Positions 1 through 6,596 of a DNA stretch of 14,404 nt are shown piece by piece; the first letter of the stretch is position 1; each line of letters opens with the position of its first letter. The notes below the pieces were generated by a model. That model saw nothing but the letters and a program-made list of their open reading frames with translations. It made no database searches and had not been told where the DNA came from. Source of the stretch: Actinomycetes bacterium (GTDB lineage: Bacteria; Actinomycetota; Actinomycetes; Actinomycetales; Cellulomonadaceae); contig JAFAEH010000266.1 in NCBI GenBank assembly GCA_023424135.1, forward strand, positions 1 through 14,404, read 5' to 3'. The position numbers and the translations under genes are program-made.

Positions 1-1
1 C

Positions 2-511
2 GACGAGCTCGCGCTGCCGCCGGTGCCGGACCTGCCCGCCGACCTCGTCGCGCCCGCCGCCGACCCTGTCGCCGCGCGGCCCACGTCGCGCGGGCGCGCC
101 GTCGACGACCCCGCGCTGCTCGACGACCTGCTGCACCTGCCGCGTGCGCACCTGCTCGTCGACGGCTACAACGTCTCGAAGACGGGATGGGGGCACGCGA
201 CGCTGGCCGACCAGCGCCGGATGCTCGTCGACGGCATGGCCGCGCTGGTCGCGCAGACCGGTGCCGAGGTCACGTGCTGCTTCGACGGGCAGGCCGGTGG
301 ACGCGCCGTGGCGCCGGTGCGCGGTGTACGCGTGCTGTTCACGGCGGGCGAGACGGCCGACGACCTGCTGCGCCGGCTCGTGCGTGCGGAGCCACCGGGT
401 CGCGTGCTCGTCGTGGCGACCTCGGACCAGGAGGTCGTGCGCGACGTCGAGGCGGAGGGTGCGTGGGCGGTGCCGTCCGCGACGCTCGTCGAGCGGCTGC
501 GTCGCCGCTGA
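2..511 (+). CDS. NYN (PIN-like) domain RNA-binding/nuclease protein, C-terminal part
   Basis: The gene is open from the left window edge, so its start lies outside the window; the frame begins at base 2 and ends at TGA 509-511. The visible part starts with an Ala/Pro/Asp-rich linker, followed by a compact domain starting at LLVDGYNVSK. Conserved acidic positions follow in CCFDGQ, TADDLLRRLV and VVATSDQEV. This is the pattern of YacP/COG3688-type NYN domains, whose clustered aspartates bind a metal and cleave RNA. Actinobacterial members usually carry a longer helical N-terminal region, which would be upstream of the window. The product is probably cytosolic and involved in RNA processing or decay; the specific substrate is unknown. 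The gene is convergent with the fadD-like gene, with a strong hairpin between them. The family is confident; nuclease activity is inferred. Confidence 0.85.
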   Translation, partial: DELALPPVPDLPADLVAPAADPVAARPTSRGRAVDDPALLDDLLHLPRAHLLVDGYNVSKTGWGHATLADQRRMLVDGMAALVAQTGAEVTCCFDGQAGGRAVAPVRGVRVLFTAGETADDLLRRLVRAEPPGRVLVVATSDQEVVRDVEAEGAWAVPSATLVERLRRR

Positions 512-540
512 CGCCGAGCCCGTTGGTGCGTCGCGCTGCG

Positions 541-574
541 ACGACGCCCCCCGGCGCGTGCCGGGGGGCGTCGT
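541..574. terminator. Bidirectional intrinsic-type hairpin between convergent genes
   Basis: A perfect inverted repeat has 15-bp arms at 541-555 and 560-574 with a 4-nt loop. It lies 29 nt after the NYN stop and 21 nt beyond the fadD stop on the other strand. There is no U-tract, as is usual in high-GC actinobacteria. Its outer arm ACGACGCCCC recurs in the hairpin at 7959-8006. Confidence 0.85.
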
Positions 575-595
575 GGGTCGACGCGTGGCGCCGGG

Positions 596-2398
596 TCAGC
601 GCTCGTCGGTCGTGTAGAGCGCCTCGACGTCCGCGGCGAAGTCCTTGAGCACCTCGGCGCGTCGGACGCTGAGCTTCGGTGTGAGGTACCCCTCGGCGAT
701 CGTCAGGTCGCGGTCGAGGATGCGGTACTTGCGGATCGACTCGGCACGCGAGACGGCCTTGTTGGTCCGCTCGACCGCCTTGTCGAGCGAGGCGAGCACG
801 TCGGGGTCCTTCGCGGCCTCCTCGATCGTCATCGCGGGCTTGCCGTGCGCCGTGAGCCAGCCGGGCACGCCCTCGGGGTCGAGGGTGATCAGCGCGCCGA
901 TGAAGGGGCGCTGGTCCCCGACGACGACGACCTGGCTGACCAGCGGGTGACCACGCAGGCGGTCCTCGAGCACGTTCGGTGCGACGTTCTTGCCGCCCGC
1001 CGTGACGATGATCTCCTTCTTGCGGCCCGTGATCCGCAGGAACCCGTCCTCGTCGATGGTGCCGAGGTCCCCGGTGCGGAACCACCCGTCGTGCACCGAC
1101 TCCTGCGTGGCCTGCGGGTTGTCGTGGTAGCCGCGGAAGACCTGGATGCCCTTGATCTCGATCTCGCCGTCCTGCGCGATGCGCAGGGACGTGCCGGGCA
1201 GCGCGGGGCCGACCGTGCCGATCTTGGTGCGCTCGGGCAGGTTCACCGTCGCGGGGGCCGTGGTCTCGGTCAGGCCGTAGCCCTCGAGGACCTTCAGGCC
1301 CACGCCGCGGTAGAAGTGGCCGAGCCGCTCGCCGAGCGGCGCCCCGCCCGAGATCGCCCACTCGACCTGGCCACCGAGCACCTTGCGCAGCTTCGACAGG
1401 ACGAGCACGTCGGCGACCTTGTGCTGCAGGCGCAGCCACGGGCTCGGGCCGCGCGGGGTGTCGAGCGCGCGTGAGTAGACGATCGACGTCTTCGCGGCGC
1501 GCTGGAAGATCGCGCCCTTGCCGCCGGCCGCGGCCTTCTGCTCGGCCGAGTTGTACACCTTCTCGAACACGCGCGGCACCGACAGGATGAACGTCGGTCG
1601 GAAGGTGCCGATGCCGTCGACGAGCGTCTTCGGGTCCGGCCAGTGGCCGAGCACCGCACCCGCGGGGATCGTCAGCACGTGCACGAAGCGCGCGAAGACG
1701 TGGGCGAGCGGCATGAAGAGCATCGTGCGGGCGTTCGGCGACTGCACGACGACGTTGAGCTTCTCGACGGCGTTGACGGTCAGCTGAGAGAAGTTGCCGT
1801 GCGTGAGCTCGACGCCCTTCGGACGTCCGGTCGTGCCCGACGTGTAGATGATCGTCGCGACGTCGTCGCGTGCCGCGAGGCCGCGCCGGCGCGCGATCTC
1901 GGCGTCCTCGACCTGCGCGCCCGCGCTGCGCAGCGTGTCGACGGCCCCCTCGTCGATCACGAGCACGTCACGCAGCGACGGCACGTCGGAGCGCACCTCG
2001 GCGACGACACCGGCGTGCGCCGGGGTCTCGACCAGCAGCAGGCTGACGTCCGAGTCGGTGAGGATCCACGCGACCTGCTCGGAGGAGGACGTCTCGTACA
2101 GCGGCACCGGGACGGCGCCGACCGCCCACGTCGCCCAGTCCAGCAGCGACCACTCGTAGCGGGTGCGGGACATGATGCCGACGCGGTCGCCCGGCTGGAC
2201 GCCCTGCGCGACGAGGCCCTTGGCCACGGCGACGACGTCCGCGTCGTACTCGCGCGCGGTCAGGGGCACCCAGGTGCCGTCCTCGTACCGCTCGACGAGC
2301 GTCTTGTCGGGCGTCGCGCGCACGCGCGACGCGAGGAGGTCGTTGAGGTTGTCGGACGGATCGACCTCGACGAGCAACGGGCTGTGGGACTCGTCCAT
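596..2398 (-). CDS. fadD: Long-chain fatty-acid--CoA ligase (FadD15-like AMP-forming synthetase)
   Basis: This 600-residue enzyme activates long-chain fatty acids with ATP and CoA through an acyl-adenylate. It supplies acyl-CoA for beta-oxidation or lipid synthesis and acts in the cytosol or at the inner membrane face. The ANL superfamily signatures are intact: P-loop-like YTSGTTGRPKG at 185-195, GYGLTETT at 373-380, TGD with Asp444, ITGRKKE at 456-462, and the C-terminal catalytic-lysine motif TPKLSVRR (Lys575). Length and motif order match FadD15-type enzymes. I chose the ATG at 2398 over the open extension to 2479 because the protein begins in the family manner there. In addition, GGAGT lies about 6 nt upstream and a good promoter lies inside the extension. 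It diverges from glk; in M. tuberculosis fadD15 (Rv2187) sits in the same conserved neighbourhood. Exact chain-length preference cannot be read. Confidence 0.95.
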   Translation of the reverse strand: MDESHSPLLVEVDPSDNLNDLLASRVRATPDKTLVERYEDGTWVPLTAREYDADVVAVAKGLVAQGVQPGDRVGIMSRTRYEWSLLDWATWAVGAVPVPLYETSSSEQVAWILTDSDVSLLLVETPAHAGVVAEVRSDVPSLRDVLVIDEGAVDTLRSAGAQVEDAEIARRRGLAARDDVATIIYTSGTTGRPKGVELTHGNFSQLTVNAVEKLNVVVQSPNARTMLFMPLAHVFARFVHVLTIPAGAVLGHWPDPKTLVDGIGTFRPTFILSVPRVFEKVYNSAEQKAAAGGKGAIFQRAAKTSIVYSRALDTPRGPSPWLRLQHKVADVLVLSKLRKVLGGQVEWAISGGAPLGERLGHFYRGVGLKVLEGYGLTETTAPATVNLPERTKIGTVGPALPGTSLRIAQDGEIEIKGIQVFRGYHDNPQATQESVHDGWFRTGDLGTIDEDGFLRITGRKKEIIVTAGGKNVAPNVLEDRLRGHPLVSQVVVVGDQRPFIGALITLDPEGVPGWLTAHGKPAMTIEEAAKDPDVLASLDKAVERTNKAVSRAESIRKYRILDRDLTIAEGYLTPKLSVRRAEVLKDFAADVEALYTTDER

Positions 2399-2433
2399 GC
2401 TGACTCCAGTGGCAGGGGGCTGAGCGTTCCCCG

Positions 2434-2461
2434 AGGATACGGGACGCAGGTCCCTGGTCAG
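2434..2461 (-). promoter_or_regulatory. Predicted sigma-A-type promoter of fadD
   Basis: On the minus strand a -35-like CTGACC (2461-2456) and a -10 TATCCT (2439-2434) are separated by 16 nt. Transcription would start near 2427 and leave a leader of about 29 nt that carries the GGAG ribosome binding site. This is the only promoter in the window with a recognisable -35. Confidence 0.5.
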
Positions 2462-2573
2462 AGGGTCCGGACGGGGCACGTCGCGCGGTCACCGGCGCGC
2501 GCGGTGCGCAGGGCACGACGGCGCCGTGCGGGACGGGCGCGTGGACGCGCTCTCGGAGACGCGCATCGGGCGC

Positions 2574-2579
2574 TAGCGT
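2574..2579 (+). promoter_or_regulatory. Predicted -10 element of glk
   Basis: TAGCGT fits the actinobacterial TAnnnT consensus and lies 51 nt before the glk ATG. It would place the 5' end near 2586. No convincing -35 is visible at the usual spacing, so support is moderate. Confidence 0.4.
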
Positions 2580-2581
2580 GG

Positions 2582-2609
2582 GACCCCGGCGCGAGGGACG
2601 CGCCGGGTC
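2582..2609 (+). promoter_or_regulatory. Stem-loop in the glk 5' leader
   Basis: A perfect 9-bp GC stem (2585-2593 with 2599-2607) has a 5-nt loop. Two further pairs lie beyond a bulged C2584. It sits just downstream of the predicted -10 and 6 nt before the ribosome binding site AGGAG (2616-2620), so it could form near the 5' end of the mRNA. A role in mRNA stability or translation is inference. Confidence 0.4.
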
Positions 2610-2630
2610 GAGGGCAGGAGCGCACCGGAT

Positions 2631-3578
2631 ATGCACGCCATCGGGGTCGACATCGGCGGGACGAAGATCGCGGCGGGCGTCGTCGACGAGGACGGGACGA
2701 TCCTCGCGCAGACCCGCCGGGACACCGACCCCGACGACGTCGCCAGCATCGACGCGGCCATCGCCGACGTCTACCGCGAGCTCAGCGGCTCGTACGAGGT
2801 GCGTCACGTGGGCCTGGCGGCAGCCGGGTTCGTCGCGTCGGACCGCGAGCGCGTGCTGTTCGCGCCGAACATCGCGTGGCGTGAGTACCCGCTGCGGGAC
2901 AAGGTCGCGGCGCTCGTCGGCGACCCGGACGTGCGGATCGTCGTCGAGAACGACGCCAACGCGGCGGGCTGGGCCGAGTTCCGGTTCGGCGTCGCCCGCG
3001 ACGCGCAGGACATGGTCACGCTCACGCTCGGCACGGGGCTGGGCGGTGCGATCGTCACCAACGGCCGCCTGGTCCGCGGCGCGTGGGGCGTCGCCGCGGA
3101 GATCGGCCACATGCGGGTCGTGCCCGGGGGGCACTACTGCGGCTGCGGGCACGAGGGCTGCTGGGAGCAGTACGTGTCCGGGTCCGCGCTCGTGCGCGAC
3201 GCGCAGGCTGCGGCCGTGACCCAGCCCGCGCGGGCGGCGGGGCTGCTCGAGCTGGCCGGGGGAGACGCGGACGCGATCACGGGGCCGCTCGTCACGCGGG
3301 CGGCGCAGGCCGGTGACGAGCTCGCGGTCGAGCTGCTCGGCGAGGTCGGGCGCTGGGTCGGCGAGGGCGCGGCGAGCGTGGCCGCGCTGCTGGATCCCGA
3401 GCTGTTCGTCATCGGCGGGGGCGTCTCGGCCGCGGGGGACCTGGTGCTCGCCCCGGCCCGCAAGGCGTTCGCCGAGCAGCTCTCGGGGCGGGGCCACCGG
3501 CCCGAGGCGTCGATCGTCGTGGCCGACATGGGCAACGACGCGGGCATGGTCGGTGCCGCAGACCTCGCGCGGGTCTGA
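2631..3578 (+). CDS. glk: ROK-family glucokinase
   Basis: This 315-residue cytosolic sugar kinase is predicted to phosphorylate glucose to glucose 6-phosphate. In actinobacteria such enzymes also take part in carbon catabolite control. Visible features in order are the phosphate-binding DIGGTK (7-12), ENDAN (106-110, Asp108 as catalytic base), LGTGLGGA (133-140), and EIGH (157-160). The ROK zinc site is formed by His160 with Cys170, Cys172 and Cys177 in HYCGCGHEGCWEQ. No N-terminal DNA-binding helix-turn-helix is present, so this is a kinase and not a ROK repressor. The ATG at 2631 has AGGAG 10 nt upstream. It diverges from fadD and ends 12 nt before the stop of the convergent membrane-protein gene. 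Whether it uses ATP or polyphosphate cannot be decided from the sequence. Confidence 0.93.
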   Translation: MHAIGVDIGGTKIAAGVVDEDGTILAQTRRDTDPDDVASIDAAIADVYRELSGSYEVRHVGLAAAGFVASDRERVLFAPNIAWREYPLRDKVAALVGDPDVRIVVENDANAAGWAEFRFGVARDAQDMVTLTLGTGLGGAIVTNGRLVRGAWGVAAEIGHMRVVPGGHYCGCGHEGCWEQYVSGSALVRDAQAAAVTQPARAAGLLELAGGDADAITGPLVTRAAQAGDELAVELLGEVGRWVGEGAASVAALLDPELFVIGGGVSAAGDLVLAPARKAFAEQLSGRGHRPEASIVVADMGNDAGMVGAADLARV

Positions 3579-3590
3579 CGAGACGTGGTG

Positions 3591-4262
3591 TCAGACGACG
3601 GCGCCGTTGTCGTCGTCGTCGTCGGACGGCTCGCGTCGGTGCGGCATGCGCCACACGAGCACCGCGACGGCCGCGAGGAAGACGACCACGGCCGCGCGCA
3701 CCAGCAGCGACGGGGCGTCGCGCCACGCGACGGTCACGACGAGCAGGAACAGCGGGACCCCGGCCGCCGCGGACCAGGCCAGCGTGAGCAGCGGGTCCCC
3801 GCCGAGCACCGGCCCCGGGTCGCCGGGGACGAAGTGCTCGAGCTCGTCGACCGTGTCCTCGGCGTCGTCGTACTGCGACGTGCCGTCCCAGTCCCGCCCG
3901 ACTGGTACGGGTGCCGCAGCGGGCGTGCCCGGTGCGTCGGGCCACGGCGGCTCGCCGTGCGGGCCGTCGCCCGTGCCGTGGTCCCGCGTGACGTCGCGCC
4001 CGTCGTCGTGGCCCGCGTCGCCCTGCGCGGTCCGGCGCACGACGCGCGCGCCGCGTGCCGGGGGCGCGTCGTCGGCGTCGACCTGCGCGAGCCGCGCCAC
4101 GATCGACGCCCAGACCTCGTCGTCGCTGCCGGCCGGCCCGCTGCGGTCGCCGGCGTCGACGTCGTCCGCGGTGCCGTCGGACGGCGCGGGTCGCACGTCC
4201 GGCTCGGGTGCGTCGGGGCCGAGCGAGGCGTCGTCGGCGTCGTCGTCGGGACGTGCGTCCAT
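3591..4262 (-). CDS. Two-TM acidic membrane protein of unknown function
   Basis: The product has 223 residues. The first ~150 are Asp-, Gly- and Pro-rich, highly acidic and probably disordered. A short motif, EHFVPGDPGPV (142-152), precedes two hydrophobic segments at about 158-179 and 185-204. The protein ends in a short Arg-rich stretch followed by a run of five aspartates. The positive residues after the second helix suggest both tails face the cytosol. The His-Phe-x-Pro plus proline motif before paired helices resembles small conserved actinobacterial membrane proteins, but I cannot name the family. The ATG at 4262 has no Shine-Dalgarno; a -10 hexamer ends 6 nt before it, suggesting a leaderless mRNA. 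It diverges from plsC and converges on glk. A function is not assigned. Confidence 0.8.
   Translation of the reverse strand: MDARPDDDADDASLGPDAPEPDVRPAPSDGTADDVDAGDRSGPAGSDDEVWASIVARLAQVDADDAPPARGARVVRRTAQGDAGHDDGRDVTRDHGTGDGPHGEPPWPDAPGTPAAAPVPVGRDWDGTSQYDDAEDTVDELEHFVPGDPGPVLGGDPLLTLAWSAAAGVPLFLLVVTVAWRDAPSLLVRAAVVVFLAAVAVLVWRMPHRREPSDDDDDNGAVV
3594..3614. terminator. Possible weak terminator after glk
   Basis: A 9-bp stem (3594-3602 with 3606-3614, two G-U pairs in plus-strand RNA) with a 3-nt loop begins 15 nt after the glk stop. It lies within the last codons of the convergent membrane-protein gene. Those codons are GAC repeats, so the hairpin may be a by-product of the poly-Asp tail. 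Confidence 0.3.
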
Positions 4263-4268
4263 GGGAGC

Positions 4269-4278
4269 ACTCTAGAGT
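4269..4278. promoter_or_regulatory. Palindromic bidirectional -10 element
   Basis: ACTCTAGAGT is a perfect 10-bp palindrome that presents TAGAGT as a -10 hexamer on both strands (minus 4274-4269, plus 4273-4278). On the minus strand exactly 6 nt separate it from the ATG at 4262. On the plus strand it would start the plsC transcript near 4285, with a leader of about 100 nt. The -35 regions are not recognisable. Confidence 0.55.
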
Positions 4279-4383
4279 CGTGCCCGACGTGCCGCTGCGA
4301 CGAGCGCGGTCAAGCAGCGCTCGACGGGCGGTTCCCGGCAGGGGACACCGCTGCGACGGCACGACGGTGAGCGAGGAGACACG

Positions 4384-5181
4384 TTGTTCTACTGGTTGAT
4401 GAAGCGGGTGTTCGTCGGACCCCTGCTGCACCTGGTCTACCGGCCGTGGGTGCGGGGCGTGCAGCACGTGCCCGCCGAGGGGGGCGCCATCCTGGCCAGC
4501 AACCACCTCGCGGTGATCGACTCGTTCTTCCTGCCGCTCGTGCTCGACCGCGAGATCGTGTTCATCGGCAAGCAGGAGTACTTCACGGGGCACGGGCTCA
4601 AGGGCCGTGTCACGGCAGGGTTCATGCGCGGGGTCGGGACGATCCCCGTCGACCGTGGCGGCGGCAAGGCGGGCGAGGCCGCGCTGCGCACCGGGCTGCG
4701 GCGGCTGGCCGAGGGCGGGCTGTTCGGCATCTACCCCGAGGGGACGCGCAGCCCCGACGGGCGGCTGTACCGCGGCAAGACCGGGGTGGCGCGCCTCGCG
4801 CTCGAGTCGGGGGCGCCCGTCGTGCCCGTCGCGATGGTCGGCACGGACGTCGCGCAGCCGATGGGTCGGCGTATCCCGAAGGTCATGCGCATCGGCGTCG
4901 TCATCGGTGAGCCGCTGGACTTCTCGCGCTACCGCGGCATGGAGAACGACCGGTTCATCCTTCGCTCGGTCACCGACGAGATCATGTACGCGATCATGAG
5001 CCTGTCCGGCCAGGAGTACGTCGACGTGTACGCGGCCACGCAGAAGGCGCGCATCGCGTCGGGGCACCCGGCCGCCGTCGAGGGTGCCGACCAGCTCCCG
5101 GCCGCGCCCGGTGGGCGCCCCGTGCCCGATGTCCAGGTTCCGGTCCCGCCGCAGGACGAGGCGCCACCGTCAGTAGGATGA
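4384..5181 (+). CDS. plsC: 1-acyl-sn-glycerol-3-phosphate acyltransferase
   Basis: This 265-residue enzyme of phospholipid synthesis is predicted to transfer an acyl chain to lysophosphatidic acid, giving phosphatidic acid at the cytosolic membrane face. Family motifs are complete: NHLAVIDS with the catalytic His41 and Asp46 (HX4D), GKQEYF (62-67), GTIPVDR (85-91), YPEGTRSPDG (117-126), and VPVAMVGT (147-154). The last ~35 residues are Pro/Ala-rich and probably disordered. The TTG at 4384 is chosen because GAGGAG (4373-4378) lies 5 nt upstream. The family's usual N-terminus (FYWLMKRVFVGP) also begins there; the ATG at 4399 would cut it. M. tuberculosis Rv2182c occupies the corresponding place near aroG. 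Acyl-donor preference is unknown. Confidence 0.92.
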   Translation: MFYWLMKRVFVGPLLHLVYRPWVRGVQHVPAEGGAILASNHLAVIDSFFLPLVLDREIVFIGKQEYFTGHGLKGRVTAGFMRGVGTIPVDRGGGKAGEAALRTGLRRLAEGGLFGIYPEGTRSPDGRLYRGKTGVARLALESGAPVVPVAMVGTDVAQPMGRRIPKVMRIGVVIGEPLDFSRYRGMENDRFILRSVTDEIMYAIMSLSGQEYVDVYAATQKARIASGHPAAVEGADQLPAAPGGRPVPDVQVPVPPQDEAPPSVG

Positions 5182-5187
5182 GGCGGA

Positions 5188-5204
5188 CCCGGCCGTGCGC
5201 CGGG
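5188..5204 (+). terminator. Small hairpin after plsC
   Basis: A 6-bp GC stem (5188-5193 with 5199-5204) with a 5-nt loop begins 7 nt past the plsC stop. It is short and has no U-tract, so it may attenuate rather than end transcription. The rest of the 197-nt gap to pfp holds no convincing gene. A TAGGAT hexamer at 5174-5179 inside the plsC end could be a -10 for a separate pfp promoter. Confidence 0.3.
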
Positions 5205-5378
5205 CCCGTGCGCGTGCCCGTCGGGGTGCGCCCCGCCGTGACCTGCGCGCCTGCGCGGCACACCTCCGGAGGACCTCGGTCCCGCCGGTCGTGCGCCTGA
5301 CGTGCCCGATGCTGGTCGCCGACCGGGCGCCTCCCGCGCCCGCGCCGTTCAGTGCTCGACCAACGAGAGGTGTCTCCC

Positions 5379-6596
5379 ATGTCGGTCCGTCGCGTCGCCC
5401 TCCTGACCGCCGGCGGTTTCGCTCCCTGCCTGTCCTCCGCCGTCGGAGGGCTCATCGAGCGCTACACCGAGATCGCCCCGGAGGTCGAGATCATCGCCTA
5501 CCAGCACGGCTACCACGGCCTGCTGCTGGGCGAGAGCGTGACCGTGACGCCCGAGGTCCGTGCCAAGGCCGGGATCCTGCACCGCTTCGGCGGCTCGCCC
5601 ATCGGCAACTCGCGGGTCAAGCTCACCAACGCCAAGGACTGCGTCAAGCGCGGCCTGGTGGCCGAGGGGCAGGACCCGCTGCAGGTCGCGGCCGAGCAGC
5701 TCAAGGCGGACGGCGTCGACGTGCTGCACACGATCGGTGGCGACGACACCAACACGACCGCCGCGGACCTCGCCGCGTACCTGCACGAGAACGACTACGA
5801 GCTCACGGTCGTCGGTCTGCCCAAGACGATCGACAACGACGTCGTGCCGATCCGCCAGTCGCTCGGTGCGTGGACCGCGGCCGAGGAGGCCGCCGGCTTC
5901 GCGGCGAACATCATCGGCGAGCACCGCTCGGGCCCCCGCATGCTCATCGTGCACGAGGTCATGGGCCGGCACTGCGGCTGGCTGACGGCCGCTGCCGCGT
6001 CCGAGTACCGCAAGTGGCTCGACGCCCAGGAGTGGGTGCCGGGCATCGGCCTGACGCGCGAGCGCTGGGACGTGCACGCCGTCTTCCTGCCCGAGCTCGC
6101 GCTCGACATCGACGCCGAGGCCGCCCGACTCAGGACGGTCATGGACACCCAGGGCAACGTCAACATCTTCCTGTCCGAGGGTGCGGGCATGCACGAGATC
6201 GTCGAGCAGCTCGAGGCCGCCGGTGAGACCGTGCAGCGCGACCCGTTCGGCCACGTCAAGCTCGACACCATCAACCCGGGTCAGTGGTTCGCGAAGCAGT
6301 TCGCCGAGAAGCTGGGCGCCGAGAAGGTCATGGTCCAGAAGTCCGGCTACTACTCGCGTGCCGCGGCCGCGAACGCCGAGGACCTGCGCCTGATCAAGTC
6401 GATGACCGACCTGGCCGTCGAGTGCGCGCTGCGCGGCGAGTCGGGTGTCATCGGTCATGACGAGGAGCAGGGTGACCGCCTGCGCGCGATCGAGTTCCCG
6501 CGCATCGCGGGCGGCAAGGCGTTCGACGTCTCGCAGGAGTGGTTCGGTGCGCTGCTCGCCGACATCGGTCAGCCGCTCGTCAAGGGCAGCCACTGA
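5379..6596 (+). CDS. pfp: Pyrophosphate-type 6-phosphofructokinase
   Basis: This 405-residue cytosolic enzyme is predicted to interconvert fructose 6-phosphate and fructose 1,6-bisphosphate using pyrophosphate, a reversible step of glycolysis. Two residues decide the donor. The nucleotide-site motif is GGDDTN (120-125), with Asp where ATP enzymes have GGDGS. The catalytic loop is PKTIDND (148-154), with Lys where ATP enzymes have Gly. Both are the PPi-type states known from the family. MGRHCGW (195-201) forms part of the sugar-phosphate site. The ATG at 5379 has GAGAGG (5365-5370) 8 nt upstream; the open extension to 5352 lacks family similarity. The stop overlaps the aroG start (TGATG), and AAGGG in the last codons serves aroG. 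PPi use is inferred from the motifs. Confidence 0.93.
   Translation: MSVRRVALLTAGGFAPCLSSAVGGLIERYTEIAPEVEIIAYQHGYHGLLLGESVTVTPEVRAKAGILHRFGGSPIGNSRVKLTNAKDCVKRGLVAEGQDPLQVAAEQLKADGVDVLHTIGGDDTNTTAADLAAYLHENDYELTVVGLPKTIDNDVVPIRQSLGAWTAAEEAAGFAANIIGEHRSGPRMLIVHEVMGRHCGWLTAAAASEYRKWLDAQEWVPGIGLTRERWDVHAVFLPELALDIDAEAARLRTVMDTQGNVNIFLSEGAGMHEIVEQLEAAGETVQRDPFGHVKLDTINPGQWFAKQFAEKLGAEKVMVQKSGYYSRAAAANAEDLRLIKSMTDLAVECALRGESGVIGHDEEQGDRLRAIEFPRIAGGKAFDVSQEWFGALLADIGQPLVKGSH

Noticed and set aside
2399..2479. N-terminal extension of fadD to 2479
   Set aside because: The extension contains the predicted promoter, and the downstream ATG has a GGAG site and the family's normal N-terminus.
1643..2884. 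Long open frame of 413 codons on the plus strand across fadD and the glk start
   Set aside because: It is antisense to fadD, Arg/Asp-rich and without domain character. It is a GC-driven shadow of the real frame.
3409..5067. 552-codon minus-strand frame over glk, the membrane protein gene and plsC
   Set aside because: It runs out of frame through three well-supported genes on both strands.
5178..5303. Possible small ORF of about 40 codons starting at the plsC stop (ATGA overlap)
   Set aside because: It has Arg/Pro-rich composition, no ribosome binding site beyond plsC coding sequence, and no similarity I recognise. Random GC-rich sequence gives such frames.
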